A DNA stretch of 64,000 bases from NCBI RefSeq assembly GCF_006363815.1, contig NZ_RRYT01000022.1, forward strand, positions 21,579 to 85,578, given 5' to 3'. The position numbers and the translations under genes were made by a program. Below are positions 49,617-58,398 of this stretch, piece after piece. The first letter of the stretch is position 1; each line of letters starts with the position of its first letter. The stretch is from Thermomonospora catenispora (GTDB taxonomy: Bacteria > Actinomycetota > Actinomycetes > Streptosporangiales > Streptosporangiaceae). The notes beneath the pieces were generated by a model, which did not search any database, was not told where the DNA came from, and saw nothing but the letters and a program-made list of their open reading frames with translations.

Positions 49617-49747
49617 CGGCGCTTCCCGCTCTTTTTCGACCGGAGGTCGATTCTCCGGGCACCGGAAAACTCCACGCTCAGCGTCCACGGTCAGTCACGA
49701 CGGGCCGCCGCCCGACCTCCGGTGGAGTGAACGCAATTCGCCCAAAG

Positions 49748-50443
49748 CTACCGCGATGCTCCTTCCCCGCTCAATGCCTGAAGAAGGGCGGGGAGTTCGG
49801 CCAGAGAGGTGATGCGGTGCACGCCGTCGGGGAGCGGGACGGCCGAACCGGAACGGTCGAGCCAGACGCCGTGCAGGCCGGCGTCGCGGGCGCCCAGCGC
49901 GTCCACGTCGAGTTTGTCGCCGACATAGACGACCTGCTCAGGGCTCAGGCCCAGGATGTCGCAGGCGGCCAGGAACGCCGAGGGGTGGGGTTTGGCACGG
50001 CCGATCTCGTCGGTGCACAGCAGGACCTCGAAACGGTCCCGCAGCCCCAGCGAGGCCAGCCGCCGTTCCTGATGGGCGGTGCTGGAATTGGACAGGATCG
50101 CATGCCGATGGGGCAGCGCGTCCAACGCCGGCACCACGTCCGGGAAAGCGGTGCACGTCTCCTCGAAGAACGCCAGGTAGCGGGCGAACCAGGCGTCCGC
50201 CTCGGCGTCGCTCAGCGGAGCCCCCGTCATCGCCCGCGCCCGTTCCCTGCGCTGCTCCTGGAAGGTCAGCTCACCGGCCAGGAAACGCGCGAACTCCCGA
50301 TCGGTGACGCTCCGCCACCGGGCGAACGCCTCCTCGTCGCAGGGCAGTCCCTCCGCCGCCAGATGCCGCATGATCCCGGCCCGATCGGAACTGGAGTAGT
50401 CGAGGATCGTGTCGTCGAAATCCCACAGCACCGCCTTCACCAT
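49748..50443 (-). CDS. HAD-superfamily hydrolase
   Basis: A 231-residue HAD phosphatase with a C1 cap. Motif I is WDFDDT (nucleophile D8, acid D10), motif II LSNSST, motif III Lys in GRAKPHPSAF, and motif IV VYVGDKLDVDALGARDAG. The helical cap lies between residues 15 and 90. Closest in style to phosphoglycolate phosphatase/YjjG-like nucleotidases; the substrate cannot be assigned. It is 131 bases upstream of the PH-domain gene on the same strand. Confidence 0.9.
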   Translation of the reverse strand: MVKAVLWDFDDTILDYSSSDRAGIMRHLAAEGLPCDEEAFARWRSVTDREFARFLAGELTFQEQRRERARAMTGAPLSDAEADAWFARYLAFFEETCTAFPDVVPALDALPHRHAILSNSSTAHQERRLASLGLRDRFEVLLCTDEIGRAKPHPSAFLAACDILGLSPEQVVYVGDKLDVDALGARDAGLHGVWLDRSGSAVPLPDGVHRITSLAELPALLQALSGEGASR

Positions 50444-50535
50444 GCCTTGACCTTAAAACGCGGCGACGGCGCCGTCCGGGCCGGAATCGAGGCGGGGCGC
50501 CCCTGGTGCGGCGCGGTTCGGCCCGGTCGGCTCGG

Positions 50536-50574
50536 CCGCCTCGCACGGCCGGGCAGGACGGCCGTGCGAGGCGG
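50536..50574. other. Perfect 15-bp hairpin in a divergent intergenic region
   Basis: CCGCCTCGCACGGCC (50536-50550) and GGCCGTGCGAGGCGG (50560-50574) pair perfectly around a nine-base loop. It lies between the start of the HAD gene (minus) and the start of the giant sensor gene (plus), so it is not at any gene end. The remaining 50444-50758 sequence shows no gene. Confidence 0.6.
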
Positions 50575-50758
50575 TCTCATGCGACGGCTGCGCGCCGGCG
50601 CCCTCATCGGTGTTCCGCCCGCCTCGGCCCGGGGCGCCCGATCGCGGCGTCCCGGCGTGGGCGGCGGCCGGGACGCGCTGCTTCATGTCCCGGTCAACGG
50701 AGCGTTTAGGCCGGTCAGAGAGGGTAAGGGCAGCCGGTCGACGGCGTCCGGGAGAGGG

Positions 50759-53700
50759 ATGAGGAAGGAACGGGCCGCGGGGCGCGGGGTCTTCCCCGGG
50801 GACGGGGAGATGGCCCGGCGGATGCGGGAGCACGACTGGGACGGGCACGCGCTGGGGGATCCGGCGACGTGGCTGGCCGGGCTGCGGGAGGTGAGCCGGG
50901 CCTGTCTGACGGCCCGGCATCCGATGGCCGTCTTCTGGGGGCCGCGGCTGCACTGCCTCTACAACGACGCCGCCCTGCCGCTGCTGGGGGCCGGGCATCC
51001 GGCGGCGCTGGGCGCCGCGGGCGAGCGGGTGTGGCCGGCGGAGGTCTGGGACCGGGTCGGGCCGCTGCTGCGGAGGGTGCTGGAGACCGGCGAGACGGTC
51101 TGGGAGCGGAACCTGCTGCTGCCGCTGCGCCGCGACGGCCTTCGGGACGGCCTTCGGGAGGAGACGTACTGGACGCTCTCCTGCAGCCCGCTGCACGGCG
51201 AGGACTCACCGGTCGGCGGGGTGCTCGTCGTGGCCACCGAGACCACCCGGCAGGTGGTGCAGGAGCGCAGGCTGGTCGCGCTGCACGCGCTGAGCGTGCC
51301 GGGCGGGGTGATCGGGGACGTCACGGCGGCCTGCGACTGGGTCGTCGAGGTGCTGGGGCGCGACCCTCGGGACGTGCCGTTCGCGGCGATCTACCTGGGC
51401 CGGGATCCGGAGCCGGTCCGCACCTCGCCGCCCGGCGCCGCCTCCGGCGCGTCCTGGCCGGTGGCCGAGGTGATGCGCACCGGCCGTCCCCGCGTGGTGG
51501 AGCGGGTGACCGAGCGGCTGCCCGCCGGGGACTGGGACGCCCCGCCGCGCGAGGCGATGGTGCTGCCGCTGCACGGGGAGCGGCGCACCGAGACGATCGG
51601 CGCCCTCGTGCTGGCGGCCGGCGCGGGACGCCCGATGGACCGCCGGTACCGCGCGTTCTTCGTGTGGGTGGCCCAGCAGGCGGCGGCGCTGCTGAACGGG
51701 GCGGTCGCCTACCAGGCGCAGTCGCGGCGGGTGGCGGAGCTGGCGGAGCTGGATCGCGCCAAGACCGTGTTCTTCTCCGACGTCAGCCACGAGTTCCGCA
51801 CCCCGCTCACATTGATCTCCGGTTCGCTGGAGGAGCTGCGCAGCGACCTGCCGTACGACGCCGACCCGGCGGTGCGCGAGGAGGTGGAGACCATCGGCCG
51901 CAGCATGCTGCGGATGGAGAAGCTGGTGGGCTCGCTGCTGGACTTCTCCAGCATCGAGGCGGGCCGGATGCAGGCGCACTATGAGGCGGTCGACCTGGCC
52001 GTGTTCACCGCCGACCTGACCGGGGTGTTCCGCGCCGCCGTGGAGAGGGCGGGGGTGCGGCTCGTGGTGGACTGCCCGCCGCTGCCCGAGCCGGTGCACG
52101 TGGATCGCGACATGTGGGAGAAGATCGTCCTCAACCTGCTCAGCAACGCCCTGAAGTTCACCTTCGAAGGCGCGATCGAGGTGCGGCTGCGGGCCGAGGA
52201 CGGGCACGCGGTGCTGCGGGTGTCCGACACCGGGGTGGGCGTCGCGCCGGAGGACATCCCCCGCATGTTCGAACGGTTCCAGCGCCTGCGGCCCGTTCGC
52301 GCCCGCTCGCACGAGGGCAGCGGGATCGGGCTCGCGCTGGTCAGGGAGCTGGTGCGGCTGCACGGCGGGACGATCGACGCCCACGGCGCCGAGGGCGAGG
52401 GCACCACGTTCACCGTGCGGATCCCGTTCGGTCCCCGCCGCCCGCCGGACGGCGGCCCGGCCTCCCCGACGCGGCCTGCGGCCGGGGTCTCGGCCGACGT
52501 GGATCCGTTCGTGGCGGAGGCGCTGCGCTGGCTGCCGGAGGACCCCGGACGGGAGTGGGAGGAGGCGCCCGACCCGGTCCCCGCGGCCGCGCCCCGGGTC
52601 GGCGGCCCGGCCCGGGTGCTGGTCGCCGACGACAACCGGGACATGCGCGCCTATCTGCGGCGGCTGCTGCGCCCCGGATACCGGGTCGACACGGTGGGCG
52701 ACGGGCTGGCGGCGCTGCGGGCCGCCCGGGCCGACCCGCCCGACCTGGTGATCGCCGATGTGATGATGCCGGTGATGGACGGTCTGGAGCTGGTCGCCGA
52801 GCTGCGGGTCGATCCGCGCACCGCCCGGGTGCCGGTGCTGCTGCTGTCGGCGCTGGCCGCCCCCGCCTCCTCGGTGCAGGGGCTGGCGGCCGGGGCCGAC
52901 GACTACCTGGTCAAGCCGTTCTCGGCGGCGGAGCTGCTGGCCAGGGTGCGGGCGAACGTGGAGATGGCGCGGCTGCGCAACCGCAGCGCCGAATGGCGGG
53001 ACGCACTGTTCGAATCGCTGCAGGAGGCCGTCATGGTGCTGGACGACGACGGCACCGTGGTGGAGGCCAACACCGCCTGCCGGACGCTGCTCGGGTACGG
53101 CCCCGAGGGGCTGCCGTACCGGACGCCGCATCCGTGGTGGCCCGGGGAGGACGACGACCCGGCGGCGCATCGCCAGGCCACCGAGGCGTTCGCGGAGATG
53201 ATGCGGGGGACGAGCGGGAACCTGCTCGTCCCGGTCACGCACCGGGACGGCCACCGGCTGTGGGCGGTGCTGGTGCACACCGAGATCTACACCCCCGACA
53301 CCGGGGAGCGCCGGGTGCTGGCGACCTTCCGCGACGTCACCGCCGAACGGACCGCGATCCAGCACGACATGGCGCTGGCCAACATGAGCCTGCGGCTGTC
53401 GGACACCGACACCCTGTCGGGCAGCGTGCGGGCGGCGCTGGAGGAGCTGGCGGAGCTGTGGGAGAGCCCGCAGGTGCTCGCCGTCACCTGGGACGAACCG
53501 GGCCGGCCGCACCCGCTCGCGGCGGACGCCGACCCGGTGTGGGAGGAGCTGCCCGGCGGGATCCGCTCCGCCGTCGAGGAGGTCCGCGCCCTGCCGCCGC
53601 TGCGTCCGGTGACGTTCACCGACCCGATGGGGATCGGGGTGCGGCTGGAGCATCACGGCGGGCCGATGGTGCTGTGGATCGAACCGAACCCGCACCGGCC

Positions 53701-54856
53701 GTTCGGTTCGGAGGACCACGCCCTGCTCGTGGCGCTGTGCGGATACCTGGGGCAGGCGGTGCAGCGGATCGGCCTGGCCGAGCAGCAGCGCGAGGTCGTC
53801 ATCGAGGTGCAGCGCACCATCTTGGACCCGGCCGACCTGCCGGCCGGGTTCGCCGTCCGGTACGAGCCGGCGGCCCGGCCGTTGCAGGTCGGCGGGGACT
53901 GGTACGACGTGTTCGACCTCTCCGACGGGCTGGTCGGGATCGTGGTCGGGGACTGCGTGGGCCGCGGGGTGCCGGCCACCACCGTGATGGGGCAGCTCCG
54001 CAGCGCCTGCCGGGCCCTGCTGCCGCAGCTCCGCGACCCGGCGCGGACGCTGGCCGCGCTGGACGACTTCACCGCCATGACGCGCGGGGCGCTGGGCGCG
54101 ACGGCGCTGTGCTGCGTGCTCGACGAGCGGACGGGGGAGATGACCTACAGCAGCGCCGGTCATCTGCCCGCCTTCCAGGTGCACGCCGACCGGCGGGTGG
54201 AGCCGCTGGAGGAGGGGCGCGGCCTGCCCCTGGCGGTGCTGCCCGGCCGGGACCGGCCGGGCGGGCGCTGCCTGCTCACGCCCGAGACCGTGCTGGTGCT
54301 GTACACCGACGGGCTGGTGGAACGCCGCGACCAGGTGCTGGACGCGGGGATCGACCGGGCCGTGGCGGTGACCCGCGAGGACCGCGACCTGCCGGTGGAG
54401 GAGCTGGCGGACCGGCTCATGACGCGGCTGAGCCCGCCCGGCGGCTACGACGACGACGTGGCGCTGCTGCTGTTCCGCCGGCCGGTGGGGGTGGACGTGC
54501 CGTTCCGGGCCGAGGCGGTGGAGCTGGCGCGGGTCCGGGCCGCCCTGCGCGCCTGGATGGGGGAGATGGAGCTGCACCCGCTGATGGTGCACAACGTGCT
54601 CACCGCCGCCGGGGAGGCGTGCGCCAACGTCGCCCAGCACGCCGAGGGCGGCCGGGCCAGGCTGACCGCCTCCCTCACCGGCGACGAGCTGGAGGTCGCC
54701 GTCAGCGACACCGGCTGCTGGCAGCGGAGCCGCCCGGCCGACGACGGCCTGCACGGCCGGGGGCTCTACCTGATCCGCGCGCTGATGCAGGACGTCGCCA
54801 TCGAGCACGACACGTCGGGGACGACCGTGCGCATGCGCACCCGGGTCACCCGGTGA
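50759..54856 (+). CDS. Giant hybrid regulator: histidine kinase - receiver - PAS/GAF - SpoIIE phosphatase - RsbW-like kinase
   Basis: A 1365-residue cytoplasmic signalling protein. Approximate order: PAS-like (35-165), GAF (170-315), HisKA with H344 in SDVSHEFRTPLTL, HATPase (N-box WEKIVLNLLSNALKF), receiver (620-735; DDN from 624, phospho-acceptor D667, VKPF Lys), PAS (755-865), GAF-like (885-1015), SpoIIE/PP2C domain (1030-1225; VGGDWYDVF with metal Asp 1047, GDCVGRG, YTDGLVE, DDDVALLL) and RsbW-like HATPase (1235-1360; TAAGEACANVAQHAEGG with intact Asn). It thus couples a phosphorelay to a partner switch on STAS proteins. GGGAGAGGG precedes ATG 50759; a frame opening at 49727 is noncoding upstream. 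Its 3' end overlaps the convergent glucosidase gene by 11 bases. Confidence 0.92.
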   Translation: MRKERAAGRGVFPGDGEMARRMREHDWDGHALGDPATWLAGLREVSRACLTARHPMAVFWGPRLHCLYNDAALPLLGAGHPAALGAAGERVWPAEVWDRVGPLLRRVLETGETVWERNLLLPLRRDGLRDGLREETYWTLSCSPLHGEDSPVGGVLVVATETTRQVVQERRLVALHALSVPGGVIGDVTAACDWVVEVLGRDPRDVPFAAIYLGRDPEPVRTSPPGAASGASWPVAEVMRTGRPRVVERVTERLPAGDWDAPPREAMVLPLHGERRTETIGALVLAAGAGRPMDRRYRAFFVWVAQQAAALLNGAVAYQAQSRRVAELAELDRAKTVFFSDVSHEFRTPLTLISGSLEELRSDLPYDADPAVREEVETIGRSMLRMEKLVGSLLDFSSIEAGRMQAHYEAVDLAVFTADLTGVFRAAVERAGVRLVVDCPPLPEPVHVDRDMWEKIVLNLLSNALKFTFEGAIEVRLRAEDGHAVLRVSDTGVGVAPEDIPRMFERFQRLRPVRARSHEGSGIGLALVRELVRLHGGTIDAHGAEGEGTTFTVRIPFGPRRPPDGGPASPTRPAAGVSADVDPFVAEALRWLPEDPGREWEEAPDPVPAAAPRVGGPARVLVADDNRDMRAYLRRLLRPGYRVDTVGDGLAALRAARADPPDLVIADVMMPVMDGLELVAELRVDPRTARVPVLLLSALAAPASSVQGLAAGADDYLVKPFSAAELLARVRANVEMARLRNRSAEWRDALFESLQEAVMVLDDDGTVVEANTACRTLLGYGPEGLPYRTPHPWWPGEDDDPAAHRQATEAFAEMMRGTSGNLLVPVTHRDGHRLWAVLVHTEIYTPDTGERRVLATFRDVTAERTAIQHDMALANMSLRLSDTDTLSGSVRAALEELAELWESPQVLAVTWDEPGRPHPLAADADPVWEELPGGIRSAVEEVRALPPLRPVTFTDPMGIGVRLEHHGGPMVLWIEPNPHRPFGSEDHALLVALCGYLGQAVQRIGLAEQQREVVIEVQRTILDPADLPAGFAVRYEPAARPLQVGGDWYDVFDLSDGLVGIVVGDCVGRGVPATTVMGQLRSACRALLPQLRDPARTLAALDDFTAMTRGALGATALCCVLDERTGEMTYSSAGHLPAFQVHADRRVEPLEEGRGLPLAVLPGRDRPGGRCLLTPETVLVLYTDGLVERRDQVLDAGIDRAVAVTREDRDLPVEELADRLMTRLSPPGGYDDDVALLLFRRPVGVDVPFRAEAVELARVRAALRAWMGEMELHPLMVHNVLTAAGEACANVAQHAEGGRARLTASLTGDELEVAVSDTGCWQRSRPADDGLHGRGLYLIRALMQDVAIEHDTSGTTVRMRTRVTR

Positions 54857-56168
54857 CCGCGCCGCGGGAGCGGGCGATGTGGTCGCGGTACCAGGCGTAG
54901 GAGTCCTTGGGGGTCCGCCGCTGGGTGGCGTAGTCGACGTGGACCAGGCCGAACCGGGCGTGGTAACCCTCGACCCACTCGAAGTTGTCCAGCAGGGACC
55001 ACACGAAGTAGCCGCGGACGTCGACCCCCTCTGCCACGGCCGCGCGGACGGCGTCGATGTGGCGGGCCAGGAAGTCGATCCGTTCCTCGTCGTGGACGGA
55101 GTCGTCGAACGCGCAGCCGTTCTCGGTGATGTAGAGCGGGACGCCCGGGCAGGTCCGGTGCAGGGTCCGCAGCAGGTCCAGGAGGGCGTCCGGGACGATC
55201 GGCCAGCCCATGCCGGTGACCGGGTGCTCCTCGACGGGGACGAGCTCGAACGGCAGGGGGTCGCCGGGGGCGGGGGCCTTCACCCTGGTCGGGTTGTAGT
55301 AGTTGACGCCCAGGAAGTCCACCGGGGCCCCGATCGCCGCCAGGTCCCCGTCGCGGACGTAGGAGGCCGGGTCCGGCCCGCCCAGCACGGACAGGTCCGG
55401 GTAGCGGCCGCGGACCACCGGCTCGGTGTAGCAGCGGTTCATGAAGACGTCGAAGGCCTCGGCCGCGCGCCGGTCGGCCTCATCGTCCTCCGCGGCGGCC
55501 CAGACGGGCGAGTAGTGGTTGGCCAGCCCCACCCGCCGCGCCCCCTCGGCGCGCAGGGCCGTCACCGCCAGCCCGTGCCCGAGGAGCTGGTGGTGCCCGG
55601 CGGGCAGGGCGTCCAGCAGGAGGGCGCGGCCGGGCGCGTAGACGCCCAGGGCGTACCCGTAGGCGGTGACCACGACGGGCTCGTTCAGCGTGATCCAGTG
55701 CTCGACGCGGTCGGCCAGCCGCCGGGCCACCAGGGCGGCGTACTCGGCGAGGCGGTGGGCGGTGTCGCGGTTCAGCCAGCCGCCCTCCTCCTCCAGGGCC
55801 TGCGGCAGGTCCCAGTGGAACAGCGTGGGGAACGGGGTGATCCCGCGGTCCAGCAGCGCGTCCACCAGGCGGTCGTAGAAGTCCAGCCCGCGCGGGTTGG
55901 CCGGGCCCGTTCCGTCCGGCTGGATCCGAGGCCAGGCGATGGAGAACCGGTAGGCGTCGACGCCCAGGTCCGCCATCAGCGCGAGGTCCTCGGGCCAGCG
56001 GTGGTAGTGGTCGCAGGCCACCTCGCCGGTGTGGCCGTCGCGGACCCGGCCGGGGGTGCGGCAGAACACGTCCCACACCGACTCGCCGCGCCCGTCCTCG
56101 GTGGTCGCGCCTTCGATCTGGTAGGCGGCGGTGGCGACGCCCCAGCGGAAATGGGCGGGGAACGGCAT
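54846..56168 (-). CDS. GH1 beta-glucosidase
   Basis: A 440-residue family 1 glycoside hydrolase with retaining mechanism. The acid/base is E163 in TLNEPVVV and the nucleophile E349 in YITENGCAF; the N-terminal signature FRWGVATAAYQIEGA binds the substrate, and the Trp-rich end FVWSLLDNFEWVEGYHARFGLVHVDY is complete. No signal peptide, so it acts in the cytoplasm on imported cellobiose or other beta-glucosides. GGAGGG before ATG 56168 excludes the longer frame to 56264. It is divergent from a TetR gene across an inverted repeat and has no sugar transporter beside it. Confidence 0.95.
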   Translation of the reverse strand: MPFPAHFRWGVATAAYQIEGATTEDGRGESVWDVFCRTPGRVRDGHTGEVACDHYHRWPEDLALMADLGVDAYRFSIAWPRIQPDGTGPANPRGLDFYDRLVDALLDRGITPFPTLFHWDLPQALEEEGGWLNRDTAHRLAEYAALVARRLADRVEHWITLNEPVVVTAYGYALGVYAPGRALLLDALPAGHHQLLGHGLAVTALRAEGARRVGLANHYSPVWAAAEDDEADRRAAEAFDVFMNRCYTEPVVRGRYPDLSVLGGPDPASYVRDGDLAAIGAPVDFLGVNYYNPTRVKAPAPGDPLPFELVPVEEHPVTGMGWPIVPDALLDLLRTLHRTCPGVPLYITENGCAFDDSVHDEERIDFLARHIDAVRAAVAEGVDVRGYFVWSLLDNFEWVEGYHARFGLVHVDYATQRRTPKDSYAWYRDHIARSRGAVTG

Positions 56169-56178
56169 GACACCCTCC

Positions 56179-56201
56179 GAATATGAAGATCGTTCACATT
56201 C
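56179..56201. promoter_or_regulatory. Inverted-repeat operator between GH1 and TetR genes
   Basis: GAATATGAA (56179-56187), GATCG, TTCACATTC (56193-56201): arms are complementary at eight of nine positions. It starts 11 bases from the beta-glucosidase start codon and lies 44 bases before the tetR GTG. Size and symmetry fit a TetR dimer site controlling both genes. Confidence 0.65.
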
Positions 56202-56244
56202 TATGTCCGTCATGGCAGCGGGCCGGGCAGGGAAGAATGGGACC

Positions 56245-56868
56245 GTGACGACGACCCGGCCCACTCCGCTCCGCCGCCGTCCCGCCCAGCGCCGCAGCGC
56301 CGAGCGCGTGCAGCGGATGCTCGACGCCTGCGCCGAGATCCTGGACGAGGACGGCTATGACGGGCTGTCCACCACGCGCCTCGCCCAGCGCGCCGACGTG
56401 GCGATCGGGTCGGTCTACCAGTTCTTCCCCGACAAGCGCGCGGTCGCCCAGGCGCTGGCGCTGCGCAATCTGGAGATGTTCGGGGAGCGGGTGACGCGGC
56501 TGCTGGAGGAGCAGGAGTTCGCGCACTGGTCGGACACGGTCGGCGCGATCATCGACATCTTCGTCGAGATGAACCGCACCGTCCCCGGCTTCCGCGTGCT
56601 GCGCTTCGGGGACGTCGCCGACGTCAACCTGCTGGACTCCGCCGCCGACAACAACACCGTCGTCGCCGCCCGGTTGCGCCGGCTGGTCGTCGACGCCTTC
56701 GGCGTCGCCGACACCCCGCAGATGGCCCGTGCCGTGGCCATCGCCGTGGAGGCCGCCGACGCCGTGCTCAAGATGGCCTTCCGCGCCGATCCCGACGGCG
56801 ATCCGCAGATCATCGCCGAGGCCAAGCGCATGATCCACGGATATCTGGCGGACGTGTTCGCGGAGTGA
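56245..56868 (+). CDS. TetR-family transcriptional regulator
   Basis: A 207-residue repressor. The helix-turn-helix is RVQRMLDACAEILDEDGYDGLSTTRLAQRADVAIGSVYQFFPDKRAVAQAL (~14-64), followed by a helical ligand domain ending MIHGYLADVFAE. GTG 56245 is chosen: AGGGAAG lies upstream and the operator-like repeat would otherwise be inside or touching the gene (ATG 56203 or 56131). It most likely represses the adjacent GH1 gene and itself, with a beta-glucoside or unrelated small molecule as inducer. Confidence 0.9.
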   Translation: MTTTRPTPLRRRPAQRRSAERVQRMLDACAEILDEDGYDGLSTTRLAQRADVAIGSVYQFFPDKRAVAQALALRNLEMFGERVTRLLEEQEFAHWSDTVGAIIDIFVEMNRTVPGFRVLRFGDVADVNLLDSAADNNTVVAARLRRLVVDAFGVADTPQMARAVAIAVEAADAVLKMAFRADPDGDPQIIAEAKRMIHGYLADVFAE

Positions 56869-56983
56869 CGTCGCAGAGCGGCGTCGCCCTTGCCCGGTCG
56901 ATGAGGGTCCATCGGCGTGCACCCGCTATGACCGGGTGGTCACAGTATGAGTTCACCGGCCCTGAAGTATGGCCTGCGCCACA

Positions 56984-57010
56984 CTTTACATGCTAGGAAG
57001 AGGTGTAAAG
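56984..57010 (+). promoter_or_regulatory. Inverted repeat upstream of diiron protein gene
   Basis: CTTTACA (56984-56990) and TGTAAAG (57004-57010) are perfect complements 13 bases apart, 49 bases before the start codon in an AT-rich patch. A repressor operator or promoter element is plausible. AGGAGG at 57045-57050 is the ribosome-binding site. Confidence 0.45.
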
Positions 57011-57058
57011 CGGTGAGTGTGCCGTCGCCCCCGCCCAAGAGCCGAGGAGGCCTTTCCT

Positions 57059-58162
57059 GTGAGCTCGTTCGAGTATTACGTCCGTGACGTCCCCAAAGAG
57101 ACCTGGGACGTTCCGATGGCCGGCGCCACCCGTTTCACCTGGGAGTACGACGACGGCAGGGACCGGCTGCTGGCGTTGTACCAAAAGGGCAAGGACAAGC
57201 AGTGGGACGCCCAGCTGCGGATCGACTGGGACCAGGAGGTCGATCCGACCAATGTGGCCGGGCTCCCGGAGAACTTCAACCCCCTGTTCGGTTCGGACAT
57301 CTGGGAGAAGATGTCCGAGGCCGAGCGCGAGGAGTTCGGCCGGCACCAGGGCTCCTGGTTGTTCAGCCAGTTCCTGCACGGCGAGCAGGGCGCGCTCAAC
57401 GTCTCGGCGCGGATCGTGCAGTCGGTGCCCGACCTGGACTCCAAGTTCTACGCCGCCACTCAGGCGATGGACGAGGCGCGGCATGTGGAGCTGTACTCCA
57501 GGTTCGTGCGGGAGAAGATCGGGATGTACTACCCGATCAACCAGGACCTGGCGAAGCTGCTCGCCGAATCCCTCGACGACAGTCGCTGGGACCTGCCCTA
57601 CCTGGGCATGCAGGTGCTCATCGAGGGGCTGGCGCTGGCGGCGTTCGGGCTGTACCGGGACATGGCGACGACCCCGCTGGTCAAGCAGATCCTCGCCTAC
57701 GTCATGCAGGACGAGGCGCGGCACGTGGCCTTCGGCCGGCTGGCGCTCAAGGACTACTACAAGGAGCTCACCAGCAAGGAGCGGGCCGAGCGCGAGGAAT
57801 TCGTGGTCGAGGGCTGCTACCTGATGCGGGACCGGTTCACCGGCCGGGAGGTCTTCGAGAATCTCGGGCTCCCGGTGGACCGGTGCATGGAGTACGTCGA
57901 GAAGTCCCAGATGTTCACGCTGTACCAGTCGCTGCTGTTCAGCCGGATCGTGCCGATCGTCAAGGACATCGGGCTGTGGGGCGAGAAGGTGCAGGCCGCC
58001 TACGCCGACATGGGCGTGCTGGACAACGCCAAGGCCGACCTGGAGGCCCTGATGCGGCAGGACGAGGAGATCGCCGAGCGGTACGACGCCGAGCGGCACG
58101 AGCGTGAGCTGGCCGAACGCCGCAAGGAGGTCGAAGAGGCCATCGCGCTCGGCTCCGAGTAG
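57059..58162 (+). CDS. Ferritin-like diiron protein (R2/oxygenase-like)
   Basis: A 367-residue helical protein with a complete carboxylate-bridged diiron set: E109 (HGEQGAL), E139-x2-H142 (DEARHVE), E189 (IEGLALAAF), E219-x2-H222 (DEARHVAFG). Each half has exactly 30 residues between its first Glu and its ExxH, the symmetrical four-helix arrangement of ribonucleotide-reductase R2-like and multicomponent monooxygenase enzymes. The C-terminal 50 residues form a charged helix. Probably an oxygen-activating oxidase or desaturase of unknown substrate. GTG 57059 has AGGAGG eight bases upstream. A terminator follows, so it is monocistronic. Confidence 0.85.
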   Translation: MSSFEYYVRDVPKETWDVPMAGATRFTWEYDDGRDRLLALYQKGKDKQWDAQLRIDWDQEVDPTNVAGLPENFNPLFGSDIWEKMSEAEREEFGRHQGSWLFSQFLHGEQGALNVSARIVQSVPDLDSKFYAATQAMDEARHVELYSRFVREKIGMYYPINQDLAKLLAESLDDSRWDLPYLGMQVLIEGLALAAFGLYRDMATTPLVKQILAYVMQDEARHVAFGRLALKDYYKELTSKERAEREEFVVEGCYLMRDRFTGREVFENLGLPVDRCMEYVEKSQMFTLYQSLLFSRIVPIVKDIGLWGEKVQAAYADMGVLDNAKADLEALMRQDEEIAERYDAERHERELAERRKEVEEAIALGSE

Positions 58163-58176
58163 TCCAGGCCTTCCCC

Positions 58177-58212
58177 GGGGCGTTCCGGCATCGTCGGAAC
58201 GCCCCTTTTCTT
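58177..58212 (+). terminator. Rho-independent terminator after diiron gene
   Basis: GGGGCGTTCCG (58177-58187), loop of seven, CGGAACGCCCC (58195-58205), then TTTTCTT; perfect 11-bp stem 15 bases after the stop. Confidence 0.9.
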
Positions 58213-58398
58213 ATGCCGCTCCGGATATTTCGCGGCGGTCTCCGGAGAAACCCGGCGGCTGATCGATTTGCATTGATCTCCGTTGCCCGTCAAATTGCAG
58301 CAGAATTCGTTGTGCCGGGTCGGCGGATGTACTAGCGTGCCCGCTCGATGGTGCCGCCATGGCCGCGGCACGAACATGCCTTTTCCTCGGGGGGAACG

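Noticed and set aside
49727..50758. 344-residue N-terminal extension of the giant regulator
   Set aside because: It is antisense to the HAD gene and contains the 15-bp hairpin; the ribosome-binding site and PAS start fit ATG 50759.
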